This document shows, piece by piece, positions 7,930-14,756 of a stretch of 64,000 nt of DNA. Below the pieces are notes generated by a model, which was not told where the DNA came from, ran no database searches, and was given only the letters and a program-made list of their open reading frames with translations. Source of the DNA: Paenibacillus sp. FSL R5-0912 (GTDB lineage Bacteria; Bacillota; Bacilli; Paenibacillales; Paenibacillaceae); NCBI RefSeq assembly GCF_000758605.1, contig NZ_CP009282.1, forward strand, positions 6,758,001-6,822,000, read 5' to 3'. Position numbers and translations under genes: made by a program. Each line of letters opens with the position of its first letter. Positions within the stretch are counted from its first letter, which is position 1.

Positions 7930-9098
7930 TCCCTATCTTTTCCTTTCTTCAGCGAAATCCATACCAGACACTTATCGTCATCGCGTTCCTGATTCACAGG
8001 CTCATTCAGGAAAGCAGTGCGCATAACCTCTTCCTGCCAGTCGTGGCCTGCATTCAAATGCCCGACCATGAATTCGAGCTGCTCGGCCTGCTCTCCCTGG
8101 GCCATCTCCAGCAAGCCGTCTGTAAACAGCACCAGATGGCCTTCTTCCTCATAGCTGAGGCTCTGCGGCTGGATATCAATCCGGTCAAACAGCCCGACCG
8201 GGTGGCAGTTGCTCTCCAGCAGAACGGGAGTTTTAGCCTCTCCTTCGAAGAGCAGCGCCGGCGGGTGCCCGGCATTCACATAATCAATCCGCTTCATCCG
8301 TGTATCAATAACGAGATAAATTGCCGTGAAGTAATACTGGACCAGCTGCTTCTCAATGTAGAGCTGATTGAAGCGTCTGTTAAGTTCTTGAATAACCTTC
8401 TCCGGCTCAACATAGGTAGTCACGGTATCCTTCAATACCGAGGCCAGGAACATACAGAACAGCGATGAAGAGATCCCGTGTCCCATCATATCCAGCAGAA
8501 TGACAGCATAACGCCCGTCACCCAGCGGATACCAGGCGTATAAATCACCGGCCAGCTCAAAGGACGGCTGAAAAATGGCATGCACCTCAAACGTTTCATC
8601 GGTAAGCGGCAAGCTGAGTACTGCATTCTGCACTAAAGCAGCAAGCTTCAACTCATCCTGGATGCGCTGATCCCGCTCCTTATGCCAATCTTTCTCGCGT
8701 TTCAGCCGCAGGGCCAGACGGATGCGGGCCATCAGCTCTACCTTATTAATCGGTTTCGTAACATAATCTACGGCACCTGCATCCAGTGCTTCTGCAAGCT
8801 TCTTGGAATCTCCCACAGCGGTGACCATAATAATGGGAATGTCCTTCAGATGCTCATATTGCTGAACCACACGGCAGGCCTCAATCCCGTCCATCTCCGG
8901 CATCATCATATCCAGCAGTATCAAATCCACATCCGACTGCTTAGGTTGCTTCTCATCCGCGCCAGAACCCACGCCAAGCAGCTTCAACATATCTTTAGCG
9001 GACGAAGCCGTTATAAAATTCCGGTAATCTTCTTTTTTCAGGATTTCACGGATAATGATTACATTGGTCGGATTATCATCTACAATTAAAATTCTCAA
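7926..9098 (-). CDS. Response regulator with PP2C phosphatase domain, RsbY-like
   Basis: 390-residue two-domain protein: receiver (about 2-130, acceptor D63 in LLDMMMPEMDG, conserved KP near 115) and a SpoIIE/RsbU-type PP2C phosphatase (about 165-388, metal-binding D185 in AGDLY and D203 in DMMGHGIS). Role inferred from the family and locus: once phosphorylated by the RsbK-like kinase it dephosphorylates RsbV, which then removes RsbW from SigB. The start is TTG at 9098, with an AGGTGAGG site upstream; no ATG is suitably placed. It is the first gene of the seven-gene stress operon. The 210 bp upstream hold no convincing sigma-B site; any promoter there is probably a housekeeping one. Confidence 0.88.
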   Translation of the reverse strand: MRILIVDDNPTNVIIIREILKKEDYRNFITASSAKDMLKLLGVGSGADEKQPKQSDVDLILLDMMMPEMDGIEACRVVQQYEHLKDIPIIMVTAVGDSKKLAEALDAGAVDYVTKPINKVELMARIRLALRLKREKDWHKERDQRIQDELKLAALVQNAVLSLPLTDETFEVHAIFQPSFELAGDLYAWYPLGDGRYAVILLDMMGHGISSSLFCMFLASVLKDTVTTYVEPEKVIQELNRRFNQLYIEKQLVQYYFTAIYLVIDTRMKRIDYVNAGHPPALLFEGEAKTPVLLESNCHPVGLFDRIDIQPQSLSYEEEGHLVLFTDGLLEMAQGEQAEQLEFMVGHLNAGHDWQEEVMRTAFLNEPVNQERDDDKCLVWISLKKGKDRE

Positions 9099-9229
9099 GC
9101 TTCCTCACCTCACACGAATAGTATTAGGACCGTAAATCCTGTAATTCTATCACTCTATCATACGATATTTGAACAGCCTGTTTCCATATAGCAAGATATT
9201 GGAAGAGAATCAGGCCCTCGTCTTCAACA

Positions 9230-9275
9230 AAGTAACCTCCAGTCCCACTGCTTGCAGTGGGGCTGGAGGTTACGC
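9230..9275 (-). terminator. Intrinsic terminator of the YflT-like gene
   Basis: Nearly perfect hairpin with about 19-bp arms (9232-9250 and 9254-9273) and a 4-base loop. On the minus strand it is followed by TTTGTTG. It lies 40 bp past the stop of the gene at 9313 and separates that gene from the stress operon. Confidence 0.75.
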
Positions 9276-9312
9276 TATTGGACTATAGAGGTCACAGAAG
9301 GCTGACCGGCAA

Positions 9313-9660
9313 TTATTTCGGATTTCTTTTGGCGATAACGAGAACTTTGCCTAAATCGAGCTCCTTCTCGTAAAAAGCCGCTTCCGCGCTACTAAAGCCG
9401 AGCGAAGTAATCTTAAACCGGAGAGCATCGCCGCGTGAACGGAAAAGGTTAGCAATCGCACCAAATAACCCTTCTTCGCTGAGCCCGACCTCATTCACGT
9501 CTGCAGCATCCACGATACGGCCTTCACGGTTTTCATCGTGACTGATCACGTAGAGGTCATCTCTTGTATAGCCGGTGCTACGCAGCCGATTCACTTCTTC
9601 TATCGCCTGAACACCATTCTCCAGCAACTTGGCATATGCCTGTGTACCGATTGAATCCAT
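9313..9660 (-). CDS. General stress protein 17M / YflT-family protein
   Basis: 115-residue cytoplasmic protein of the YflT/GSP17M family, recognised by the RSTGYTRDDLYVISHD segment near residue 25 and the family-typical charged C-terminal half. Biochemical function is unknown; YflT of B. subtilis belongs to the sigma-B general stress regulon. I start at ATG 9660 because a strong AAGGAG site lies just before it; the longer reading frame upstream has no ribosome site. A sigma-B-like promoter lies about 60-90 bases upstream (9722-9747), overlapping the end of the region before the secreted-protein gene stop. This is consistent with control by the sigB gene in the same window. Confidence 0.8.
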   Translation of the reverse strand: MDSIGTQAYAKLLENGVQAIEEVNRLRSTGYTRDDLYVISHDENREGRIVDAADVNEVGLSEEGLFGAIANLFRSRGDALRFKITSLGFSSAEAAFYEKELDLGKVLVIAKRNPK

Positions 9661-9721
9661 GAAATCACTCTCCTTGTATTGTTTAAGAGGGCAACGCAGG
9701 TAAAAGATGACTGAGCATTCA

Positions 9722-9747
9722 TTAACCTTAATTGCCGCTCTTGAAAC
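9722..9747 (-). promoter_or_regulatory. Sigma-B-like promoter of the YflT-family gene
   Basis: Minus strand reads GTTTCA, 14 bases, GGTTAA. The -35 (9747-9742) is identical to that of the rsbV promoter and the spacer has the same length. The -10 deviates by one base from the usual GGG. The expected start of transcription is near 9715, about 55 bases before the ATG. Confidence 0.6.
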
Positions 9748-9751
9748 AGCC

Positions 9752-10291
9752 TCAGAAAGAATTTCCGTCAAATAAATCAATACCCTCCCATTCTCCGGTG
9801 TTCATATTACGGTAGACTTTGAGCGCTGCACTTCCTCTAATATATACATCGCCGTCCTCGGCTTCAAAATCCGGTGCCCCCAATGTCTCCTGCAGGCTGG
9901 CAGTCACCGGATTCAGTTCCTGACCGTTAAGATTCAGGCCGAACTGTTCTGCCTGGGAAGGTGAAGCATGCACATAGAGGACAAAGCCCTCACAAACACC
10001 GGCGGAGACGTCAGCGTATTGATATTCCAGGCAATCTCCCCAAGGGTCCGGAGTAATCTGAGGCGGGATACCTTTGGTCTGCAGCAGCGCTTCCTCCGGC
10101 ATATACAGGGTGACCCCGGCCAGAGACTCGAAACTGCTTATGTAGGGAACTGTATTGACACTATGCTCAAAGGCGAGCATTACCGGCGGTTGTTGCACGG
10201 TTGCCGAAGAAGCGGCAGGGACAGTCTCAGCTTGCGGCGGAATGGTGATAAAGGGAGAAAGCAGACTAAGCAAAAGAATAACGATTTTCAT
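9752..10291 (-). CDS. Secreted protein of unknown function
   Basis: 179-residue protein with an N-terminal signal peptide (MKIVILLLSLLSPFITIPPQ, likely cleaved around residues 20-27), then a soluble acidic domain with two cysteines near residues 87 and 99 that could form a disulfide. I do not recognise the family. The C-terminal half (SLQETLGAPDFEAEDGD) resembles small secreted hypothetical proteins of Paenibacillus in style only. The ATG at 10291 has a GGGAG site. It follows the DUF948 gene by 63 bp without an evident terminator and may be co-transcribed with it from the sigma-B-like promoter at 10921-10946. Confidence 0.62.
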   Translation of the reverse strand: MKIVILLLSLLSPFITIPPQAETVPAASSATVQQPPVMLAFEHSVNTVPYISSFESLAGVTLYMPEEALLQTKGIPPQITPDPWGDCLEYQYADVSAGVCEGFVLYVHASPSQAEQFGLNLNGQELNPVTASLQETLGAPDFEAEDGDVYIRGSAALKVYRNMNTGEWEGIDLFDGNSF

Positions 10292-10354
10292 GTAAACTCC
10301 CGCCTCTCATAAGCTGAATTGCCCTTGGCCTGAACCCTGCGCTACTTAACCTGA

Positions 10355-10861
10355 TTAATGGCGGAACTTCTGCCAGATGGCGGCTGCAGCATCCACGCCC
10401 TTAAGCGCTGTTGCTATTTTACCCTTGGACTTGCTTTCGTTTACCGCTTCATAGGATTGAATAGTTCTTTCTTCGGACGGAGTAAGCGGAACTTCTGCAA
10501 TAGATACGGATTTGGCCTTATCCTTCAGTTCACGTGATTTGCGGAATTTCTCAATGACGGTTACCGATACCTGCTTCACGGTCAGTGTCAGTTCATTCAT
10601 CACATCACCGAGGTTCTTCACAGAATCGACAATAGGATCAATCTTCTGAATTTTGCCCTGAACATCGGCAGTGATATCATTGGCATGTCTGACCGTTGTT
10701 TTCACTTCATACGTAAGCTCATCAATGGTCTTTTGTACTTCCTGCAGAGTCTGACTGACCTTGTCGAGGGATTCCTTCGCTGATTTCAAGGTTTTAATTA
10801 AGAAGAATACGAGGACTGCGAATGCAACAGCAACTAGTGCTACGCTAAGTTCAATGATCAT
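10355..10861 (-). CDS. DUF948 / YtxG-family general stress protein
   Basis: 168-residue protein: one N-terminal membrane helix (IIELSVALVAVAFAVLVFFL, about 2-23) followed by a long amphipathic coiled coil (about 25-115) and a basic, disordered tail. This is the DUF948 family, which includes YtxG, a sigma-B regulon member in B. subtilis; molecular role unknown, possibly an envelope-associated scaffold. Two ATGs lie six bases apart (10867 and 10861). The GGAAGGGG site is 8 bases before the second and only 2 before the first, so I start at 10861. A sigma-B-like promoter lies 60-85 bases upstream. Confidence 0.8.
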   Translation of the reverse strand: MIIELSVALVAVAFAVLVFFLIKTLKSAKESLDKVSQTLQEVQKTIDELTYEVKTTVRHANDITADVQGKIQKIDPIVDSVKNLGDVMNELTLTVKQVSVTVIEKFRKSRELKDKAKSVSIAEVPLTPSEERTIQSYEAVNESKSKGKIATALKGVDAAAAIWQKFRH

Positions 10862-10920
10862 TTCCATAACCCCTTCCGAATGTCTTATAATGTCGTTTGG
10901 CTCTGTCTGATACTGCATAG

Positions 10921-10946
10921 TTACCCTTACGGAATTAGGCCGAAAC
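10921..10946 (-). promoter_or_regulatory. Sigma-B-like promoter of the DUF948 gene
   Basis: Minus strand reads GTTTCG, 14 bases, GGGTAA (-35 at 10946-10941, -10 at 10926-10921). It is the third site in the window with the GTTTC start and a 14-base spacer, and it precedes a gene whose B. subtilis relative is under sigma-B. Confidence 0.68.
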
Positions 10947-11048
10947 AAATTGTCAAGCGCCTTAAAGACCATCCCCTTCTGTTTGTTTCAAAATGATAGG
11001 CACCGTTTAAACAATGACTACATCACCACACAGAAAGGATGACATCTC

Positions 11049-11216
11049 ATGTTAAGATGGTCAGTAATTCTGCTGGTAGTTGCTCTGATTGCCGGTATCT
11101 TCGGTTTCTTCAATATCGTGGCGGCCGCTGTAGGCATTGCCAAAGTATTGTTCTACATCTTCCTTATTCTCTTCGTTGTTTCGCTCTTTATGGGACGAAG
11201 AGGACGATCAATGTAG
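11049..11216 (+). CDS. DUF1328 small membrane protein (YtjA family)
   Basis: 55-residue hydrophobic protein with two membrane helices (about 4-25 and 29-48) and a basic tail (GRRGRSM). The pattern MLRWSVILLVVALIAGIFGF is typical of the DUF1328/YtjA family, whose members are often stress-induced; function unknown. Start ATG 11049 with an AAAGGA site 9 bases before. It is divergent from the DUF948 stress gene, sharing a 180-bp intergenic region, and ends in a strong terminator. The overlapping longer frame starting at 11039 is not the gene. Confidence 0.82.
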   Translation: MLRWSVILLVVALIAGIFGFFNIVAAAVGIAKVLFYIFLILFVVSLFMGRRGRSM

Positions 11217-11255
11217 TCATTCATTCCGCTAACCCCAACCCAAGCAATGCTGTAG

Positions 11256-11290
11256 AGCCCGAGGCTTCCACGAGAAGCCCGGGCTTATTT
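11256..11290 (+). terminator. Intrinsic terminator after the DUF1328 gene
   Basis: GC-rich hairpin (arms about 11256-11267 and 11275-11286) followed by TTATTT, 40 bp past the stop codon. Confidence 0.75.
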
Positions 11291-11527
11291 CCATATCTGC
11301 ACATTATTCCCCTTGATATATCCTATTCACCCTTCAGAAAGTATAGGCCTTTCCTCTCAGGATGTCACTTGTCCTCAGAATCAGAAATACAAGGCTCCCT
11401 GGAATAAAACAAAAAATATTTAATCCCGATGTTTGGTTCATTACATACACTTTATGTTTACATGCTTATTAGCACAGCACGAACATGTTAAAGTACACTA
11501 CTAAACCAAAATCAGGAGGAATCATCG

Positions 11528-11923
11528 ATGAAAAAATTAGCCAGCTTAACAGTAGCAATGGGTCTTATGGCTTCCATAGCAGCAACCGCTTCAGCTGCTG
11601 AAGTAACAGGTACCACTACCACTACTCCTACTTCTGATGCAGCAGTGTCTGTAACCGGAAGTACATACATGGAGCCATTCGACACTGTAATCACACCAGC
11701 AGACATCAAACTAGCGACTCCTCAGATTATCCTAACCAAGATCACTGCTTTCCACCTTTCCGTGGGCAGCATGGCTCCTATCGGCTGGCTGGGTGCGCAG
11801 ACTGTCGACACTACAGGTGTAATCATGACCGATACTTGGGGCAATGAGTGGAGAGAAGTATATACTTGGCTGGGCAAAGCTTGGCTCAAGGTTCCTGCAT
11901 CCGCTTATATAATTACTCCATAA
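11528..11923 (+). CDS. Small secreted protein of unknown function
   Basis: 131 residues with a clear Sec signal peptide (MKKLASLTVAMGLMASIAAT, cleavage expected after the ASA near residues 21-23), a Thr-rich linker (TGTTTTTPTS) and a C-terminal domain with six tryptophans (motifs GWLGAQ, DTWGNEWREVYTW, LGKAWLKV). The spaced tryptophans suggest a small beta domain, perhaps of SH3 type, but I do not recognise a family. The AGGAGG site 9 bases before ATG 11528 is strong. It is a single-gene unit, ending before two hairpins at 11938-12031. Confidence 0.68.
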   Translation: MKKLASLTVAMGLMASIAATASAAEVTGTTTTTPTSDAAVSVTGSTYMEPFDTVITPADIKLATPQIILTKITAFHLSVGSMAPIGWLGAQTVDTTGVIMTDTWGNEWREVYTWLGKAWLKVPASAYIITP

Positions 11924-11937
11924 ATACTTAACGATAA

Positions 11938-12031
11938 GCGAAGTCATAACAGCTGATGTGCTACCTTTGCTATGACTTCGCAGTTGGTTATACTCAAGAG
12001 GCCCATGGACCTTAGTCCTGACGGCCTTTTT
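11938..12031 (+). terminator. Double hairpin terminator after the small secreted protein
   Basis: First an 11-bp perfect inverted repeat (11938-11948 and 11971-11981) without a T-run, then a second hairpin (11999-12027, arms AGGCC/GGCCT with an inner GGAC/GTCC) followed by TTTTT. The second is a standard intrinsic terminator; the first may protect the 3' end. Confidence 0.65.
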
Positions 12032-12050
12032 GCTGTGTTTAAACGGAAAA

Positions 12051-12094
12051 GGGGTTATCCTTTCAGTAGAAGAATCTACTGAAAGGATAACCCC
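12051..12094 (-). terminator. Terminator of the NlpC/P60 gene
   Basis: Perfect 20-bp inverted repeat (12051-12070 and 12075-12094) with a 4-base loop. On the minus strand it is followed by TTTTCC. It lies 80 bp past the stop of the NlpC/P60 gene and converges with the plus-strand terminator at 11999-12031. Confidence 0.75.
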
Positions 12095-12174
12095 ACAAAA
12101 CATCCGCCCTAGTTCGTTTACCCGTCACAAACTTGTACTACTGCCGCTTCATGCTCTCTATATCTATTGTTATA

Positions 12175-13242
12175 TTAGCGGATGACCGAGCCTCCATAAA
12201 GGAAACGATTCATCCAAGAAGCGCTTAATTTGTCTACTCTTACACCGCCGGAAGATACGGAATACGTCTGTAATAACTGCCCGTCCCCCAAATACATCGC
12301 TACATGCGTAATTCTTGCTGCAGACTTGTCGATCCCCGCATAGGCGGAAGCCGAGCTTCCTTTATAATCCATGAAGAACATCAAATCACCGCGTTTCAAC
12401 CCAGAAATGTCCGTTACTACATTACTATTCTGCTTCACCCAGTCTCCCTGCTGACGGGAGTCGGCAGGCAGCTTCAGATTTGCTGCATCCATGAAGATCT
12501 GGCGGATGAAATCCGAGCAGTCGAACGTGCTGGTATCACTCCGGCTGGACCCGTACTCATACGGTGTACCGAGGTAGCCCATGCCTGCCGCAATTACACT
12601 TTCAATCACAGCAGCCTGCGGCGGAGCCGTAGGTACTGGCGTTGGCGTAGGTGTTGGCACCGGTGTCGGTATAGGTGTCGGAGCAGGTGCCGCCGTTGCT
12701 TCAATGTATTGATCCGCAGAGCTTGTATATCCGGTTGTACCGTTAGCTGTTCTTACTTTGTACCAATAGCTATTGGTTTCTTCCATGATTGTTACCTGGT
12801 CATTCTTGTATAGGTATCCCAGCACTTTACCGCTTGTGGAAGGTGTCTCCCGAAGACGGACTGTGGACTGGATGACTGCTGTTTGTACTGCAGGTGTAGC
12901 CACCGGAGCCGTAATCACACTGATGTATTGGTCTCCCGCACTGGTATAACCGATCTCGCCGTCTGAAGTTCTGACTTTGTACCAATAGCTGTTAGTCTCT
13001 TCCAGGATCGTTACCTGTTCTCCCTTACTGAGGTACTTCAATACCTTACCGCTGGTAGAAGGAGTCGTGCGCAGGCGGACCGAGGATTGAATTACACCTG
13101 TCTGTACCGCTGGCGCAGCCAAAGACGAAATGTCAGAAGCCGATGCAGCGAAGGACTGCTGAGGACTTAACACTCCCAAGGATAATGCCAGTGTTGCTGA
13201 GACCAATAACGATGCTGCCAGTTTCTTATGTGATACGATCAT
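12175..13242 (-). CDS. Secreted SH3-SH3-NlpC/P60 peptidoglycan hydrolase
   Basis: 355-residue secreted cell-wall endopeptidase. In order: signal peptide (about 1-33, basic SHKK then a hydrophobic core, AAS/FAA cleavage), two bacterial SH3 repeats (about 48-108 and 120-180, each with VRLR-TPSTSGKVL and ETNSYWYKVRT), a Pro/Thr linker (about 185-210) and an NlpC/P60 domain (about 215-355) with catalytic Cys in FDCSDFIRQIF, His in ITHVAMYLG and a polar third residue near LLQTYS. It should cut D-glutamyl-diamino acid bonds in wall peptides. I start at ATG 13242, which gives a normal signal peptide; an in-frame ATG lies 12 codons further up. The two SH3 repeats are very similar and look like a recent duplication. 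Single-gene unit. Confidence 0.9.
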   Translation of the reverse strand: MIVSHKKLAASLLVSATLALSLGVLSPQQSFAASASDISSLAAPAVQTGVIQSSVRLRTTPSTSGKVLKYLSKGEQVTILEETNSYWYKVRTSDGEIGYTSAGDQYISVITAPVATPAVQTAVIQSTVRLRETPSTSGKVLGYLYKNDQVTIMEETNSYWYKVRTANGTTGYTSSADQYIEATAAPAPTPIPTPVPTPTPTPVPTAPPQAAVIESVIAAGMGYLGTPYEYGSSRSDTSTFDCSDFIRQIFMDAANLKLPADSRQQGDWVKQNSNVVTDISGLKRGDLMFFMDYKGSSASAYAGIDKSAARITHVAMYLGDGQLLQTYSVSSGGVRVDKLSASWMNRFLYGGSVIR

Positions 13243-13453
13243 AGCGTTCCCCCGCTTAGCGTATTGAGAATTCAACAACGGCGCGCGCTACGTTTGTTGC
13301 TTTCTGCCCTCATTATAGGCTTACCCGGGATTTGGAACATGCTCCAAATTTCACAAATAACCTTTCCATCTTATGGTAACATCCAGGTCTATAGTCTCGA
13401 TTTCTCCTTGGATTTGGTGGAAATTACAGCTAACTAGGAGAAATTAAGGAATG

Positions 13454-14323
13454 TTAATCTTTGGGTTCAACGTGAACCTGCACATTCATGATGTTATGCA
13501 GCTTGCTCATCCGCTCTTCGATGGAGTCACTGATGGCATGGCCCTCCATTACCGTCATCTGTGCATTCACTTGTACCACTACATCAACCAGCACATGATT
13601 GCCATGAACCCGGGCTTTCAAATCCTTAATGCCCTCCACACCCGGTGTCCGGGCAATGGTGCTGCGCAGATCAAGCAGTTTATCTTCGTCAAAGCCGTCA
13701 GTCAGCCGGTAAGTGGAGTCGCGGAATATATCCCAGGCCGTCTTGGAGATCAGCAGTCCTACCGCAACAGCAGCAGCTGAATCGATCCAAGGAAGGCCGA
13801 ACTGGGCTCCGACAATTCCTACAGCAGCTCCGATACTAACCATGGCATCCGAGAAATTATCCTTGGCTGCAGCCATCAGCGCGTTGTTGTTAATCTGCTT
13901 CGCCAAACGCTTGTTATATATATATACCCCCATCATGGCTACGGCACACACCAGGGCAACTCCCGCCGACCAGAGCTGCGGCGTTGCCTTCGCCCCTTCA
14001 AACAAGGATCGCACTGCTTCCACAATAACCTGGATGCCGACCATCGCCATGATAAAAGAAGCCATTAGCGCAGCAACCGTCTCGGCCCGGAAATGCCCGT
14101 AGGTATGATCTGAATCCGGCGGCTTCCGTGAGATGCGCAGACCAATCAGCACGGCCAGTGAAGCAACAATATCGGTCAGATTGTTAAAGCCGTCTGCCAG
14201 GAGAGCGCTGGAAGCGAACAAGTAGCCGCAGACCAGCTTGAAAGCAGACAAGACCAGATAAGCGACAATACTGACCAGTGCGCCTTTTTCTCCTTTGCGT
14301 ATATCTTCATAAATATCGGCCAT
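13454..14323 (-). CDS. Cation diffusion facilitator (CDF) metal exporter
   Basis: 289-residue CDF transporter, a metal/proton antiporter in the cytoplasmic membrane. Six membrane helices fall in residues about 12-205, followed by a cytoplasmic dimerisation domain (about 210-289, ending HNIMNVQVHVEP). The metal sites of TM2 (ADGFNNLTDI) and TM5 (KDNFSDAMVS) carry Asp/Asn and lack the His typical of zinc members, which points to manganese or iron rather than zinc; this is inference. The ATG at 14323 has an AGGGGG site upstream. It is divergent from the small basic protein gene at 14462. Confidence 0.88.
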   Translation of the reverse strand: MADIYEDIRKGEKGALVSIVAYLVLSAFKLVCGYLFASSALLADGFNNLTDIVASLAVLIGLRISRKPPDSDHTYGHFRAETVAALMASFIMAMVGIQVIVEAVRSLFEGAKATPQLWSAGVALVCAVAMMGVYIYNKRLAKQINNNALMAAAKDNFSDAMVSIGAAVGIVGAQFGLPWIDSAAAVAVGLLISKTAWDIFRDSTYRLTDGFDEDKLLDLRSTIARTPGVEGIKDLKARVHGNHVLVDVVVQVNAQMTVMEGHAISDSIEERMSKLHNIMNVQVHVEPKD

Positions 14324-14396
14324 CCCTGCTACCCCCTGTCAATCTCCATCCTTGTCACATAAATACAGGAAAACTTTCTTTGAGTTATTCTTGCCC

Positions 14397-14425
14397 TTGT
14401 GGCAGCATTTAAAAACAATTAGAAT
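14397..14425 (+). promoter_or_regulatory. SigA-type promoter of the small basic protein gene
   Basis: TTGTGG at 14397-14402, 17 bases, TAGAAT at 14420-14425. The leader would be about 30 bases, with an AAGGGGG site before ATG 14462. Confidence 0.55.
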
Positions 14426-14461
14426 AAGGAAAAGGACTTGCTGCCTAAGGGGGTTAACATA

Positions 14462-14647
14462 ATGAGCGAGAACAATGATAAACCAAAAATTAATTTGGCC
14501 GAGGCGATCCGCCAGAAGCTTGAACAGAAGAAACAGCATGCTTCAGGTAAACCGGGTTCAACTTTTCAAGCCGGTTCCGCGAAACCGCTGAAAAGCCAGA
14601 ACAATAAGAAGCCAAACAATCAGCGCCGTCGTACAGGCGGATCCTAG
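14462..14647 (+). CDS. Small basic protein of unknown function
   Basis: 61 residues, very hydrophilic and basic (KPKINLAEAIRQKLEQKKQ, then a Lys/Asn/Gln/Arg-rich tail ending RRRTGGS). It is probably unstructured apart from one helix near residues 10-25, and could bind nucleic acid or ribosomes; no family recognised. Support for a real gene: a SigA-type promoter, a strong AAGGGGG ribosome site 9 bases before the ATG, and a good terminator right after the stop. Confidence 0.72.
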   Translation: MSENNDKPKINLAEAIRQKLEQKKQHASGKPGSTFQAGSAKPLKSQNNKKPNNQRRRTGGS

Positions 14648-14676
14648 GCTTCTTACACTCTTATATGTGAACATAA

Positions 14677-14716
14677 ACGGCTGCGTTATCCCTTCCGGGA
14701 CGACGCAGCCGTTTTC
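14677..14716 (+). terminator. Terminator after the small basic protein gene
   Basis: 9-bp GC-rich stem (14677-14685 and 14704-14712) with a long loop, followed by TTTT. Confidence 0.7.
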
Positions 14717-14756
14717 GTATGAACTCATTACCGTTCATCCTACCACTATCTAGTTC

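Noticed and set aside
9781..9806. GGGTAT on the minus strand as a sigma-B -10
   Set aside because: No GTTT-type -35 at 13-15 bases; the site at 9722-9747 fits better.
13243..13380. Possible c-di-AMP (ydaO) riboswitch before the NlpC/P60 gene
   Set aside because: A GCGGGGGAACGC stretch at the start recalls the motif, but the leader is too short and the other conserved parts are missing; it serves as the ribosome site.
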